Notes: generated from the letters alone by a model not told the origin. Counted from the first letter of the stretch, positions 1 to 5,458 are shown. The stretch: 5,834 bases of DNA from Chloroflexota bacterium (GCA_017860675.1 JAGDMV010000120.1:1-5834), one strand, 5' to 3'. Translations and numbers: made by a program.

Positions 1-999
1 GCCTGCGGATTCCAGAGGGCACGTCGCCAGACCGACGGGCGTGGGGCTGGGCGCGGCCGTCGGCTTCGGCGTCGAGGTCGGCGCTGCCGTCGGCTTGGGC
101 GTCGGCTTGGGCGTCGGCTTCGGGGTGGGCTTGGGGGTCGGGGCCGGGGTGGCCGACGGGGCAGCCGTCGGGCTCGCCGTGGGCTCCGGCGTCGCCGAGG
201 GGCTGGGCTCGGGCAGCAGGGCGAGCTCGAAGCTCACCTGGAGCGCCCCGTCCCGGTCACGGAGCTCGAGGACCGCGCCGCGGATCTCGTACCGGTCAGC
301 CCGGTCGAGCGCTGCGAGATAGACCGCCTCCTGCTCGGAGACTCCCGCTGCCTCGCAGGCCATCTGCGTTGTGGCAAGGGGCCCGATCCGGATCGAATCG
401 CCAATGCCGAGGTCCCGGAAGGGCCCGGCGTAGCGGTTGCAGCCGGCGAAGCCGCTGACCCGCTCGTCAGACCCGAAGTAGGCCGTGATCTCCGATCCGT
501 CCGCGACGCTGACGACCCCGCCGGTCCCGTTGTTGACCGCGGTCGCCCGCCAAGGGGTTCCCACCAGCGGCAACGGCCGGTAGGCACTGAAGACGAGGAT
601 GGGCCTGCCGCCATCGTCCTCGAGGGTCAGGGCCTCCCCGTCGACCTTGTACGACGCCACCCTGGCCAGGGCGGCGAAGTACGCCTGCTCCTGGTCGCTC
701 ACCGGGCTCTGGCAGGCCATCGAGGTCGCCGCCGCCGGGCCGATGGTCAGCGAGCGGCCCCGCAGCTCGTAGCCGGCCGTGTAGCTGTTGCAGCCGCCGC
801 TACCTGTCAGCGTGCCACGCTCGAACGTGGCCGTGGTCGGCGACGCAAGCAGGGCCAGGGCGGCCGTGCCGTCGGCCGCCTCGTAGACCTTCAGGACCCA
901 GGTGGTTCCCTGCAGTTCGGAGGCCTGCCCTGTCAGCGCGGTGCAGCCGGCGGTGAGGAGCGCGACGAGCGCAACGAGGGTGGCGAGAGACCTTCGCAT
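1..999 (-). CDS. Lipoprotein with two META (HslJ-like) domains and a Pro-Thr-Lys repeat tail; 3' end outside the window
   Basis: The frame stays open from the ATG at 999-997 to the left edge, giving 333 residues without a stop. Residues 1-19 are a lipoprotein signal peptide (two Arg, a hydrophobic core, LLTAGC), so Cys19 is the likely lipid anchor. Two META-type domains follow, at about 29-138 and 145-258. Each has the hallmark Gly-rich GCN turn (GSGGCNSY around Cys70, GFAGCNRY around Cys187) and a second cysteine in a T-x-M-A-C motif (Cys96, Cys215), which suggests one disulfide per domain. Residues 263-322 are a low-complexity Pro/Thr/Ala/Lys stretch with PTPK repeats, likely an extended spacer. 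A new segment (VGLATCPLE) begins just before the edge, so another domain may follow. META domains occur in HslJ and other envelope proteins of poorly defined function, so the role here is open. The Shine-Dalgarno is weak (GTGGGG about 5 nt before ATG). The gene lies 48 bp downstream of the small membrane-protein gene on the same strand, so co-transcription is possible. Confidence 0.88.
   Translation of the reverse strand, partial: MRRSLATLVALVALLTAGCTALTGQASELQGTTWVLKVYEAADGTAALALLASPTTATFERGTLTGSGGCNSYTAGYELRGRSLTIGPAAATSMACQSPVSDQEQAYFAALARVASYKVDGEALTLEDDGGRPILVFSAYRPLPLVGTPWRATAVNNGTGGVVSVADGSEITAYFGSDERVSGFAGCNRYAGPFRDLGIGDSIRIGPLATTQMACEAAGVSEQEAVYLAALDRADRYEIRGAVLELRDRDGALQVSFELALLPEPSPSATPEPTASPTAAPSATPAPTPKPTPKPTPKPTPKPTAAPTSTPKPTAAPSPTPVGLATCPLESAG
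89..148. repeat. Coding tandem repeat, 12-bp unit
   Basis: Five consecutive 12-bp units begin at 89, 101, 113, 125 and 137. The first two are identical (GTCGGCTTGGGC) and the rest diverge by a few bases. On the minus strand they encode the PTPK repeats of the META lipoprotein tail. More degenerate related units lie on both sides (about 47-88 and 149-160). The unit is a multiple of three, so changes in copy number would lengthen or shorten the spacer without breaking the frame. Confidence 0.85.
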
Positions 1000-1047
1000 G
1001 GCTACCCCACTGTCTGGTGATGTCGAGGGCGGTGGCGCCGCGGCGGC

Positions 1048-1437
1048 TCAGACCAGCTCGTTCTCGAGCCCGAATGCCTGCTTGACCTTGTCGCGGTTCA
1101 GGTAGAAGAGGACGATGGCCGGGAGGACGGCCGTCGCGATCGCGTACTCCCAGCTCAGGGTCGTGAGCAGGGTGACGAGCGACTCGAACAGGCCGAACAG
1201 GGCCATGATCACCCCGAACATCCAGGCCCACGGCTTGAGGCTGAAGGCGGCCACCCCGAAGGCGACCCAGATGATCCCGACGGCGACCGCCAGGATGCCG
1301 GCCAGGACCCGTCCATCGCCACTCGGTACCGGCCCGAAGACGATGTACTCGAGGAAGACGATCCCCTCCATGAGGTAGAGGACGCCGGCGAAGACTGCCA
1401 GCGCGCCCAACAGCACGACGCCGAATGGCACCCGCAT
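1048..1437 (-). CDS. Small four-helix integral membrane protein, unknown function
   Basis: The product is 129 residues with four hydrophobic segments at about 4-23, 43-66, 71-91 and 97-113. It ends in a short charged cytoplasmic-type tail (NRDKVKQ). A conserved-looking LKPWAW motif at 67-72, just before helix 3, resembles the 'L-x-PWAW' motif seen in small uncharacterised membrane families such as DUF2127/DUF7144. That family placement is from memory and not certain. An upstream in-frame start would add 13 residues, but the ATG at 1437 has a perfect GGAGGTG ribosome site 6 nt before it, and in the longer version that site would be coding. The protein then begins directly with a hydrophobic segment, as expected. 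It is divergent from the CpaF-RidA gene and lies upstream of the META lipoprotein. No catalytic residues are visible, and there is no evidence that it works with CpaF. Confidence 0.85.
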   Translation of the reverse strand: MRVPFGVVLLGALAVFAGVLYLMEGIVFLEYIVFGPVPSGDGRVLAGILAVAVGIIWVAFGVAAFSLKPWAWMFGVIMALFGLFESLVTLLTTLSWEYAIATAVLPAIVLFYLNRDKVKQAFGLENELV

Positions 1438-1443
1438 CGAAGT

Positions 1444-1450
1444 CACCTCC
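1444..1450 (-). promoter_or_regulatory. Strong ribosome binding site fixing the membrane-protein start
   Basis: On the minus strand this reads GGAGGTG, a near-perfect anti-16S match, 6 nt before the ATG at 1437. It decides in favour of the 129-residue product over the 13-residue-longer alternative starting at 1476. Confidence 0.85.
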
Positions 1451-1487
1451 AGCGGCGCGCCCCGCCGTCGGGGCACGATTCTTCGCG

Positions 1488-1493
1488 ATCATA
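1488..1493 (-). promoter_or_regulatory. Candidate -10 element for the membrane-protein gene
   Basis: On the minus strand this reads TATGAT, one mismatch from TATAAT, about 38 nt upstream of the GGAGGTG site. That spacing suits a short leader. No convincing -35 hexamer is present at 16-18 bp, so this is a motif match only. Confidence 0.35.
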
Positions 1494-1568
1494 CGGGACG
1501 TCGTGCCCGCCGCCCCCTGGGCCCGCGCCCGGCACCGGCCTGATGAACCGGCGGGGGTACTATCGGAC

Positions 1569-1584
1569 GGGGGCAATGGCCCCC
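1569..1584. promoter_or_regulatory. Inverted repeat in the divergent promoter region, possible operator
   Basis: GGGGGC (1569-1574) and GCCCCC (1579-1584) form a perfect 6-bp inverted repeat around AATG. It ends 10 bp before the candidate -10 of the CpaF-RidA gene, so it overlaps the -35/spacer region where a repressor or activator could bind. No T-run follows, so it is not a terminator. In such GC-rich DNA a 6-bp GC repeat can arise by chance. Confidence 0.3.
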
Positions 1585-1594
1585 TGGGTGTGCC

Positions 1595-1600
1595 TAGAAT
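1595..1600 (+). promoter_or_regulatory. Candidate -10 element for the CpaF-RidA gene
   Basis: TAGAAT lies in TGCCTAGAATCAC, one of the few AT-rich hexamers in this region. A start site near 1607 would give a leader of about 39 nt before the ATG at 1646. No TTGACA-like -35 is visible at 17 bp, where GGCAAT is found. A second weaker hexamer, TACTAT, lies at 1558-1563. Confidence 0.4.
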
Positions 1601-1631
1601 CACCACCGCTTCACAGCTGGTCGCAGCGCGA

Positions 1632-1637
1632 GGGAGG
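1632..1637 (+). promoter_or_regulatory. Ribosome binding site of the CpaF-RidA gene
   Basis: GGGAGG lies 8 nt before the ATG at 1646, a good Shine-Dalgarno match and spacing. It supports this ATG as the start. The product then opens with a charged MSLLRRYERV segment and a Pro-rich stretch, as CpaF proteins often do. Confidence 0.75.
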
Positions 1638-1645
1638 CGCAGCAC

Positions 1646-3529
1646 ATGTCCCTGCTCCGGCGGTACGAGCGCGTGCAGCAAGGGGCCGACGCCGGCCCCG
1701 TCGCGCCCGTGCCGTCGCCGGTCACGCCCAGGCCGGTCCAGTCCAGCGCCCGCAAGGAGCTGTTGCGCGACATCCGAATCCGCCTGCAGGAGGCCGTCAG
1801 CGGGGCCGCCTCCGAGTCGCTGTTCGACACCGCCGCGGCCACCGACCTCCAGACCCGGGTAGAGGGGATTGTCGACCGGGTCATCCGGGCGAACAACTTC
1901 GCCGTCACCGGGACCGAGCGGCATCGCCTGGTGGAGGAGCTGGTCGGCGACATCGCCGGCCTCGGACCGCTGGAGCCGCTGCTCAAGGACGAGACGATCA
2001 CCGAGGTGATGGTCAACGGCCCGAACAACGTCTACATCGAGCGGGCCGGCAAGATCGAGAAGGTTGACCGCGTCTTCCTCAACGACGAGCACGTGCTGCG
2101 GATCATCGACCGGATCGTCACCCCGCTGGGCCGGCGGATCGACCAGACCAGCCCGCGGGTGGACGCCCGCCTGCCCGACGGATCGCGGGTCAACGCCATC
2201 ATCCCGCCGCTGTCGCTCATCGGGCCGGTCATCACCATCCGCAAGTTCGCCGCCAGGCCCTACACCGTCGACGACCTGATCCGCTTCGGAACCGCGTCGC
2301 CGGAGATGTTCGACTTCCTCAAGGCCTGCGTCCAGGCCCGGCTCAACATCTTCGTCTCGGGCGGCACCGGCTCGGGCAAGACGACCACCCTCAACGTCAT
2401 CTCGTCGTTCATCCCCGAGGACGAGCGGATCGTCACCATCGAGGACGCTGCCGAGCTGCAGCTCGCCCAGGAGCACGTGGTCACCCTGGAGGCCCGGCCG
2501 CCCAACCTCGAGGGCGAGGGCGAGATCACCATCCGCCTGCTGCTGCGAAACGCGCTCCACATGCGGCCCGACCGGATCATCGTCGGCGAGTGCCGCTCGG
2601 GGGAGGCGCTTGACATGATCCAGGCGATGACGATCGGCCAGGATGGCTCGCTCTCGACCGGGCACGCCAACAGCCCCAAGGACATGCTCCGCCGGCTCGA
2701 GACGATGGTCCTGATGTCGGGCTACGAGCTGCCGTTGCGCTCGATCCGCGAGCAGATCGCGTCCGCGGTCGACCTCATCGTCCACACGGCCCGGCTCAAG
2801 GACGGCTCGCGCAAGATCGTCAACATCACCGAGGTCTACGGGATCGAGGAGGACGAGATCCTGACCCAGGACATCTTCGTCTTCGAGCAGACCGGCTACC
2901 ACGACCGCAAGATCGAGGGGGTGCTCAAGCCGACCGGCATCCGGCCGACCTTCATGGACCGCTTCAAGGTCCGCGGGGTCAGGCTCCCGCCTGGGGAGTA
3001 CGGGATCCCGCCCGAGGATCCGTCGCGGCCCGGTCCCAGGGGCAAGAGCCGCTTCTCGGGCGGCGAGACGCAGGCGTCGGCGGTGGCCAAGGTCACGGTC
3101 GGTCACGGCAGGACGGTGAAGGCCGGCGGCATGGTCTACGTGTCCGCCCTGGGACCGGTCGACCCCGAGACTGGCCGGGTCGCCGGCGCCGCGATCAAGG
3201 AGCAGGCCAACCAGTGCCTGCGCAACCTGAAGGCCAGACTCGAGGCCGAGGGCAGCTCGCTGGAGAAGATCGTCTGGCTGACCTGGTCGCTGCGCGACCC
3301 GTCCGAGTTCGACGCCTTCAACGAGGTGTGGGTCAAGTGGTTCCCCGGCGACGGCCCGGTGGGCCAGGGGATGCTGATGCCGCCGCTCCAGCGCCGGGCC
3401 GGCTTCCGCATCTCGATCGGGGCGATCGCCGAAGCGTCGGATGGCCTCGGGCGTTCGGACGGGCCGCCGGGTCCGGCCGTCCTGGCGGAGGTCCAGGCGG
3501 AGGCCGTCACGGAGCAGGACGAGAGCTGA
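1646..3529 (+). CDS. cpaF: CpaF/TadA-type secretion ATPase fused to a C-terminal RidA-like domain
   Basis: This 627-residue cytoplasmic protein has two parts. Residues about 30-455 are a complete CpaF/TadA ATPase, the hexameric NTPase that powers Tad (type IVc) pilus or type II/IV-related secretion machines. The N-terminal domain contains LGPLEPLLKD (106-115) and EVMVNGP (120-126). The Walker A motif is GGTGSGKTT (239-247), the Asp box TIEDAAEL (264-271), the Walker B region IIVGECRSGEALDM (311-324), and the His box SLSTGHANSP (335-344). The His that often precedes the DGS of the His box is Gln332 here. The usual CpaF end is near GVRLPPGEYG (444-453). A Pro/Gly/Ser-rich linker follows, and residues about 476-596 match RidA/YjgF: AGGMVYVSALGPVDPETG (493-510), a helix with EQANQCLRNLKARLEAEGSS, and a final ISIGAIAE strand. 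Normal CpaF proteins are about 400-480 residues, so the extra domain is real length. The frame is uninterrupted. The RidA part lacks the catalytic Arg (Gly573 at that place). No tad partner genes adjoin it. The C-terminal 30 residues look disordered. Confidence 0.93.
   Translation: MSLLRRYERVQQGADAGPVAPVPSPVTPRPVQSSARKELLRDIRIRLQEAVSGAASESLFDTAAATDLQTRVEGIVDRVIRANNFAVTGTERHRLVEELVGDIAGLGPLEPLLKDETITEVMVNGPNNVYIERAGKIEKVDRVFLNDEHVLRIIDRIVTPLGRRIDQTSPRVDARLPDGSRVNAIIPPLSLIGPVITIRKFAARPYTVDDLIRFGTASPEMFDFLKACVQARLNIFVSGGTGSGKTTTLNVISSFIPEDERIVTIEDAAELQLAQEHVVTLEARPPNLEGEGEITIRLLLRNALHMRPDRIIVGECRSGEALDMIQAMTIGQDGSLSTGHANSPKDMLRRLETMVLMSGYELPLRSIREQIASAVDLIVHTARLKDGSRKIVNITEVYGIEEDEILTQDIFVFEQTGYHDRKIEGVLKPTGIRPTFMDRFKVRGVRLPPGEYGIPPEDPSRPGPRGKSRFSGGETQASAVAKVTVGHGRTVKAGGMVYVSALGPVDPETGRVAGAAIKEQANQCLRNLKARLEAEGSSLEKIVWLTWSLRDPSEFDAFNEVWVKWFPGDGPVGQGMLMPPLQRRAGFRISIGAIAEASDGLGRSDGPPGPAVLAEVQAEAVTEQDES
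3071..3433 (+). other. RidA/YjgF-like domain at the C-terminus of the CpaF fusion
   Basis: This segment encodes residues 476-596 of the fusion. RidA proteins are trimers of about 130 residues that hydrolyse reactive enamine/imine intermediates, using a conserved Arg (Arg105 in E. coli) near the 'PARS' motif and a Glu in a final 'IEIEAIA' strand. Here the order of elements matches RidA: a GGMVYVSALGP strand, DPETG, a long helix with LRNLKARLEAEGSSLEKIV, then FDAFNEVWVKWFPGDGP. The PARS position reads PVGQ, with Gly573 for Arg, and the last strand reads ISIGAIA, with Ser and Gly for the two Glu. Deaminase activity is therefore unlikely by the known mechanism. A role in small-molecule sensing or oligomer assembly is an inference. 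Confidence 0.85.
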
Positions 3530-3546
3530 GGTCGGCGGTCCGCCCG

Positions 3547-4035
3547 TCAGCGGGTCGGCAGCGCGACGAACGGCCCCAGGGCGGTCGCGACGGCCACGAA
3601 CAGCGGCGAGCCGAAGTCGACCGCGACCTCGCAGGTCGCGATCCGCTCGACGCCGCCCGGCGCCCCGAACTCGAAGACGATCTCCTGGCCATCGTAGGCC
3701 GTCGGGCACTCCCCGCTGAACGGGTGGCTCCGGATCTCCTCGAAGTCCGCCGCGGCAATCGCGGCATCGAGGGAGGCCAGGGCCTCCGGCCAGACGGTCC
3801 CGAGGTCGTTCGGCGGCTTGGCAGCCTGGTGGACGCGCCCATCCCGCTCGAGGACGACCGTCGTACCGCACGGGCCGCCGGGGCACTCGCCGCCGCGGGT
3901 CTGCACCGTGAGCAGTGGGCCGGCTGGTTGCGGCGTGGAGGTCGGCACACCCGGGGCGCAGGCGGAGGCGGCAAGCGAGACTGCGAGCAGGCCTGCGGCC
4001 AGCGCGGAAGATCGGGTGCGTCCCGGCAGGTGCAT
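3547..4035 (-). CDS. Small secreted lipoprotein with four mature cysteines, unknown family
   Basis: With the ATG at 4035 the product is 162 residues. Residues 1-26 form a signal peptide (MHLPGRTRSS, a hydrophobic Ala/Leu core, then LAASAC), making Cys26 the probable lipidated residue. A short Pro/Thr linker (about 27-40) leads into a compact domain. Besides the anchor, the mature part has four cysteines: GGECPGGPCG (Cys51, Cys56), SGECPTAYDG (Cys110) and IATCEV (Cys135), enough for two disulfides. VVLERDGRVH (60-69) looks like a beta hairpin, and LASLDAAIAAADFEEI (87-101) like a helix. I do not recognise the family. A GTG start at 4077 would add 14 residues, but it puts extra charged residues before the signal peptide and has no clear ribosome site. 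The ATG also lacks a strong one. The gene is convergent with the CpaF-RidA gene, with only 17 bp between the two stops and no convincing terminator there. Confidence 0.8.
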   Translation of the reverse strand: MHLPGRTRSSALAAGLLAVSLAASACAPGVPTSTPQPAGPLLTVQTRGGECPGGPCGTTVVLERDGRVHQAAKPPNDLGTVWPEALASLDAAIAAADFEEIRSHPFSGECPTAYDGQEIVFEFGAPGGVERIATCEVAVDFGSPLFVAVATALGPFVALPTR

Positions 4036-4124
4036 GGCCACGGGACGGCGAGGGTGGACTCCCGGTTCCTCAGCCACGCCGGAAGGCTGTCGTCACACCT
4101 GGTTCGGTCGCGCGTCTTCCCCGC

Positions 4125-4364
4125 ATGGACGGAAAGCGCAGGCGGGGACGGCAAGCACGGGGGAAGGGCAAGCCCGATGGGTCGCCCGGCCGGGAGCCAC
4201 ACGGCGACCGCTACGGTCAGCTCGCGGACTGGATCGGGGTCAGCGCCGTCGGCAGCGGCCACGCCGACGAGGTCGTCGGTGGCATCGTCGGCCTCCGCGC
4301 TCTCGGCTGGTGGCTGGCGCGGCTCGGCGCGATCGTCAACCGTCGCCGCACGCGGCAGCGCTGA
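4125..4364 (+). CDS. Possible small basic protein with one hydrophobic segment (79 residues)
   Basis: The reading frame opens with a very basic arm (MDGKRRRGRQARGKGK). It then has a GDRYGQLADWIGVSAVGSGH segment, a 22-residue hydrophobic stretch (about 50-71, VVGGIVGLRALGWWLARLGA) and a basic tail ending RRRTRQR. From about residue 27 the codons are nearly all G/C-ending, as in the firm genes nearby. That and the sensible membrane-like topology (one helix, positive flanks) are the case for it. Against it, there is no Shine-Dalgarno before the ATG, the first 25 codons are less typical, and no family is recognised. It could be a membrane-associated small protein or a chance frame in the gap between the lipoprotein and the Rieske gene. 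Confidence 0.45.
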   Translation: MDGKRRRGRQARGKGKPDGSPGREPHGDRYGQLADWIGVSAVGSGHADEVVGGIVGLRALGWWLARLGAIVNRRRTRQR

Positions 4365-4530
4365 TCGCAGGGCGGCGCGGTCGCTCCCCGGGTCGGCCGC
4401 ACCCGTTGCGCCGGGGTGGCCGTACCATCCGCGTGACGCGGGTGCGCCGTGTCGCGATCCGGCAGCAGGCGACGCCCGCGCACATGCCCGACGCCAGCGC
4501 AGGGCGCCGGCAGCCAGGGGAGGGCTCGCG
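4365..4530 (+). promoter_or_regulatory. Intergenic leader upstream of the Rieske gene with a candidate -10 and an inverted repeat
   Basis: TACCAT at 4423-4428 is a possible -10. Immediately after it, CCGCG-TGA-CGCGG (4429-4441) is a perfect 5-bp inverted repeat that would fall at the transcription start or first leader bases. CCCCGG/CCGGGG (near 4386 and 4411) is another GC-rich pair. No good -35 is seen. All are motif-level observations in GC-rich DNA. Confidence 0.3.
4517..4524 (+). promoter_or_regulatory. Ribosome binding site of the Rieske gene
   Basis: GGGGAGGG lies 6 nt before the ATG at 4531. The open frame extends far upstream (to 3214), so this site is what fixes the start. The protein then has its Tat signal in the expected place near the N-terminus. 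Confidence 0.8.
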
Positions 4531-5028
4531 ATGACGCAACGCTCCGAGATCGAGATCCTGCAGGACGAGTTCATCGACGGCCGCCTCAGTCGTCGTGCCT
4601 TCATCGGCCGGGCGATCGCCCTCGGCGTGTCCCTGTCGGCAATCGGCGCCTTCCTGGCCGCCTGCTCGACGAGCGCGACGGCAGCCCCGGCCTCGCAGCC
4701 CCCGGCGAGCGGCGGCGATTCGGGGACGATCGCCAACACGAAAGACCTCGCATCGACCGGATGGGCCGACTTCACGATCCCGTCGGACGGTCACCCCGGG
4801 GTCATCGTCAAGCTCGCCGACGGCAGCTTCGTGGCCTACGACGCGACGTGCACCCATGCCGGCTGCACCGTCGCCTACGACGGTAGCCTGCTGGCCTGCC
4901 CCTGCCACGGGAGCAAGTTCGACCCCGCCGCGGGAGCCAGCGTGGTGGCAGGGCCGGCGCCGCGGCCGCTCGCCGAGCTCGCGATCAAGGTGGACCAGGC
5001 GACCGGAGACATCTCGCTGGCCGGCTGA
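4531..5028 (+). CDS. Tat-exported Rieske [2Fe-2S] lipoprotein
   Basis: The product is 165 residues. An N-terminal arm (MTQRSEIEILQDEFIDGRL) precedes a twin-arginine motif S-R-R-A-F-I-G (20-26), a hydrophobic segment and a lipobox FLAAC with Cys45. It is thus likely folded with its cluster in the cytoplasm, exported by Tat and anchored by lipid outside. After a Ser/Ala/Pro linker (46-65) comes the Rieske domain. Box 1 is CTHAGC (107-112) and box 2 is CPCHGS (123-128). By family knowledge Cys107, His109, Cys123 and His126 bind the cluster, and Cys112-Cys125 form the stabilising disulfide of bc1-type Rieske proteins. Ser128 is kept, while the Tyr two residues later in bc1 proteins is Phe130. The GPAPRPL proline loop (141-147) is present. 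The domain ends normally (GDISLAG), so the stop looks genuine. No cytochrome b or c gene is adjacent, so the electron partner is unknown. A bc-complex subunit or an independent periplasmic electron carrier are both possible. Confidence 0.93.
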   Translation: MTQRSEIEILQDEFIDGRLSRRAFIGRAIALGVSLSAIGAFLAACSTSATAAPASQPPASGGDSGTIANTKDLASTGWADFTIPSDGHPGVIVKLADGSFVAYDATCTHAGCTVAYDGSLLACPCHGSKFDPAAGASVVAGPAPRPLAELAIKVDQATGDISLAG

Positions 5029-5049
5029 TCCGTCGCCCGCGCGGCGTGG

Positions 5050-5451
5050 GTGGCCGCCGGTCACTTCACGACCGACTTGTTCGACCCGAACACCGGAACC
5101 TTCCGCCCTGCTGGGTTGCTGACGAGCGCTCGCTACGGGCACGCGGCGGCGCTGCTGCCCGACGGCCACGTCCTCGTCGTCGGAGGCTCGGCCACGGCCG
5201 ACCCCACCAGTGCGCTCGCCACCGCCGAGCTGTACGACCCGGGGACCGGCACTTTCCGTCCGACGGGCTCGATGACGACCGCCCGCGGCCTCCACACCGC
5301 CACTCTCCTGCCGGAAGGTCGCGTCCTCGTCGTCGGGGGCCATGACGGCTCGCAGGCTGTGGCCTCGACCGAGATCCACTACCCGGACACCGGCACGTTC
5401 GGCCCGACGGGTCCATGGGGCCAGAGCGGCGTCATGGCGGACGTCACGTGG
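5050..5451 (+). pseudogene. Remnant of a kelch-repeat (galactose-oxidase-like beta-propeller) gene
   Basis: The translation shows two full kelch-type repeats and part of a third. The first contains DLFDPNTGTFRPAG ... RYGHAAALLPDGHVLVVGG. The second contains AELYDPGTGTFRPTGSM ... GLHTATLLPEGRVLVVGG. The third is broken off after TEIHYPDTGTFGPTGPW. A propeller normally needs six or seven repeats and such proteins usually carry a signal peptide, so both ends are missing. The frame is open from directly after the Rieske TGA (5026-5028), and only a GTG at 5050 without a ribosome site could serve as start. The frame runs on to a stop at 5547, but beyond about 5451 it is merely antisense to the hydrolase gene. 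The codons are still coding-like and there are no internal stops, so decay appears recent. A short expressed kelch peptide cannot be excluded. Confidence 0.7.
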
Positions 5452-5458
5452 CCGGGCG

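Noticed and set aside
41..322. A plus-strand Gly/Val/Ala-repeat frame
   Set aside because: It is the antisense reading of the Pro-Thr-Lys repeat tail of the META lipoprotein.
1010..1047. GC-rich potential hairpin between the membrane-protein and META lipoprotein genes
   Set aside because: The pairing is imperfect and there is no T-run; it does not argue against co-transcription.
3530..3546. GGCGG-T-CCGCC between the convergent stops as a bidirectional terminator
   Set aside because: The loop would be a single base and there is no T-run on either strand.
800..3886. A very long open frame on the minus strand (over 1000 codons) opposite the CpaF-RidA gene
   Set aside because: It is antisense to a gene with clear motifs, is rich in Arg/Asp/Gly/Leu low-complexity sequence with no domain, and reflects G/C-biased third positions keeping the opposite frame free of stops.
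4036..4124. Possible structured leader or riboswitch upstream of the cysteine lipoprotein (minus strand)
   Set aside because: A few GC-rich complementary stretches exist, but no conserved riboswitch core could be matched.
3214..4530. Upstream in-frame extension of the Rieske reading frame
   Set aside because: The extension is low-complexity sequence overlapping other genes. The GGGGAGGG site and the Tat signal fix the start at 4531.
3507..4775. A 422-codon minus-strand frame spanning the lipoprotein, the gap and the Rieske start
   Set aside because: Its translation is Arg/Pro/Ala/Ser-rich with no motif and it overlaps better-supported genes in other frames.
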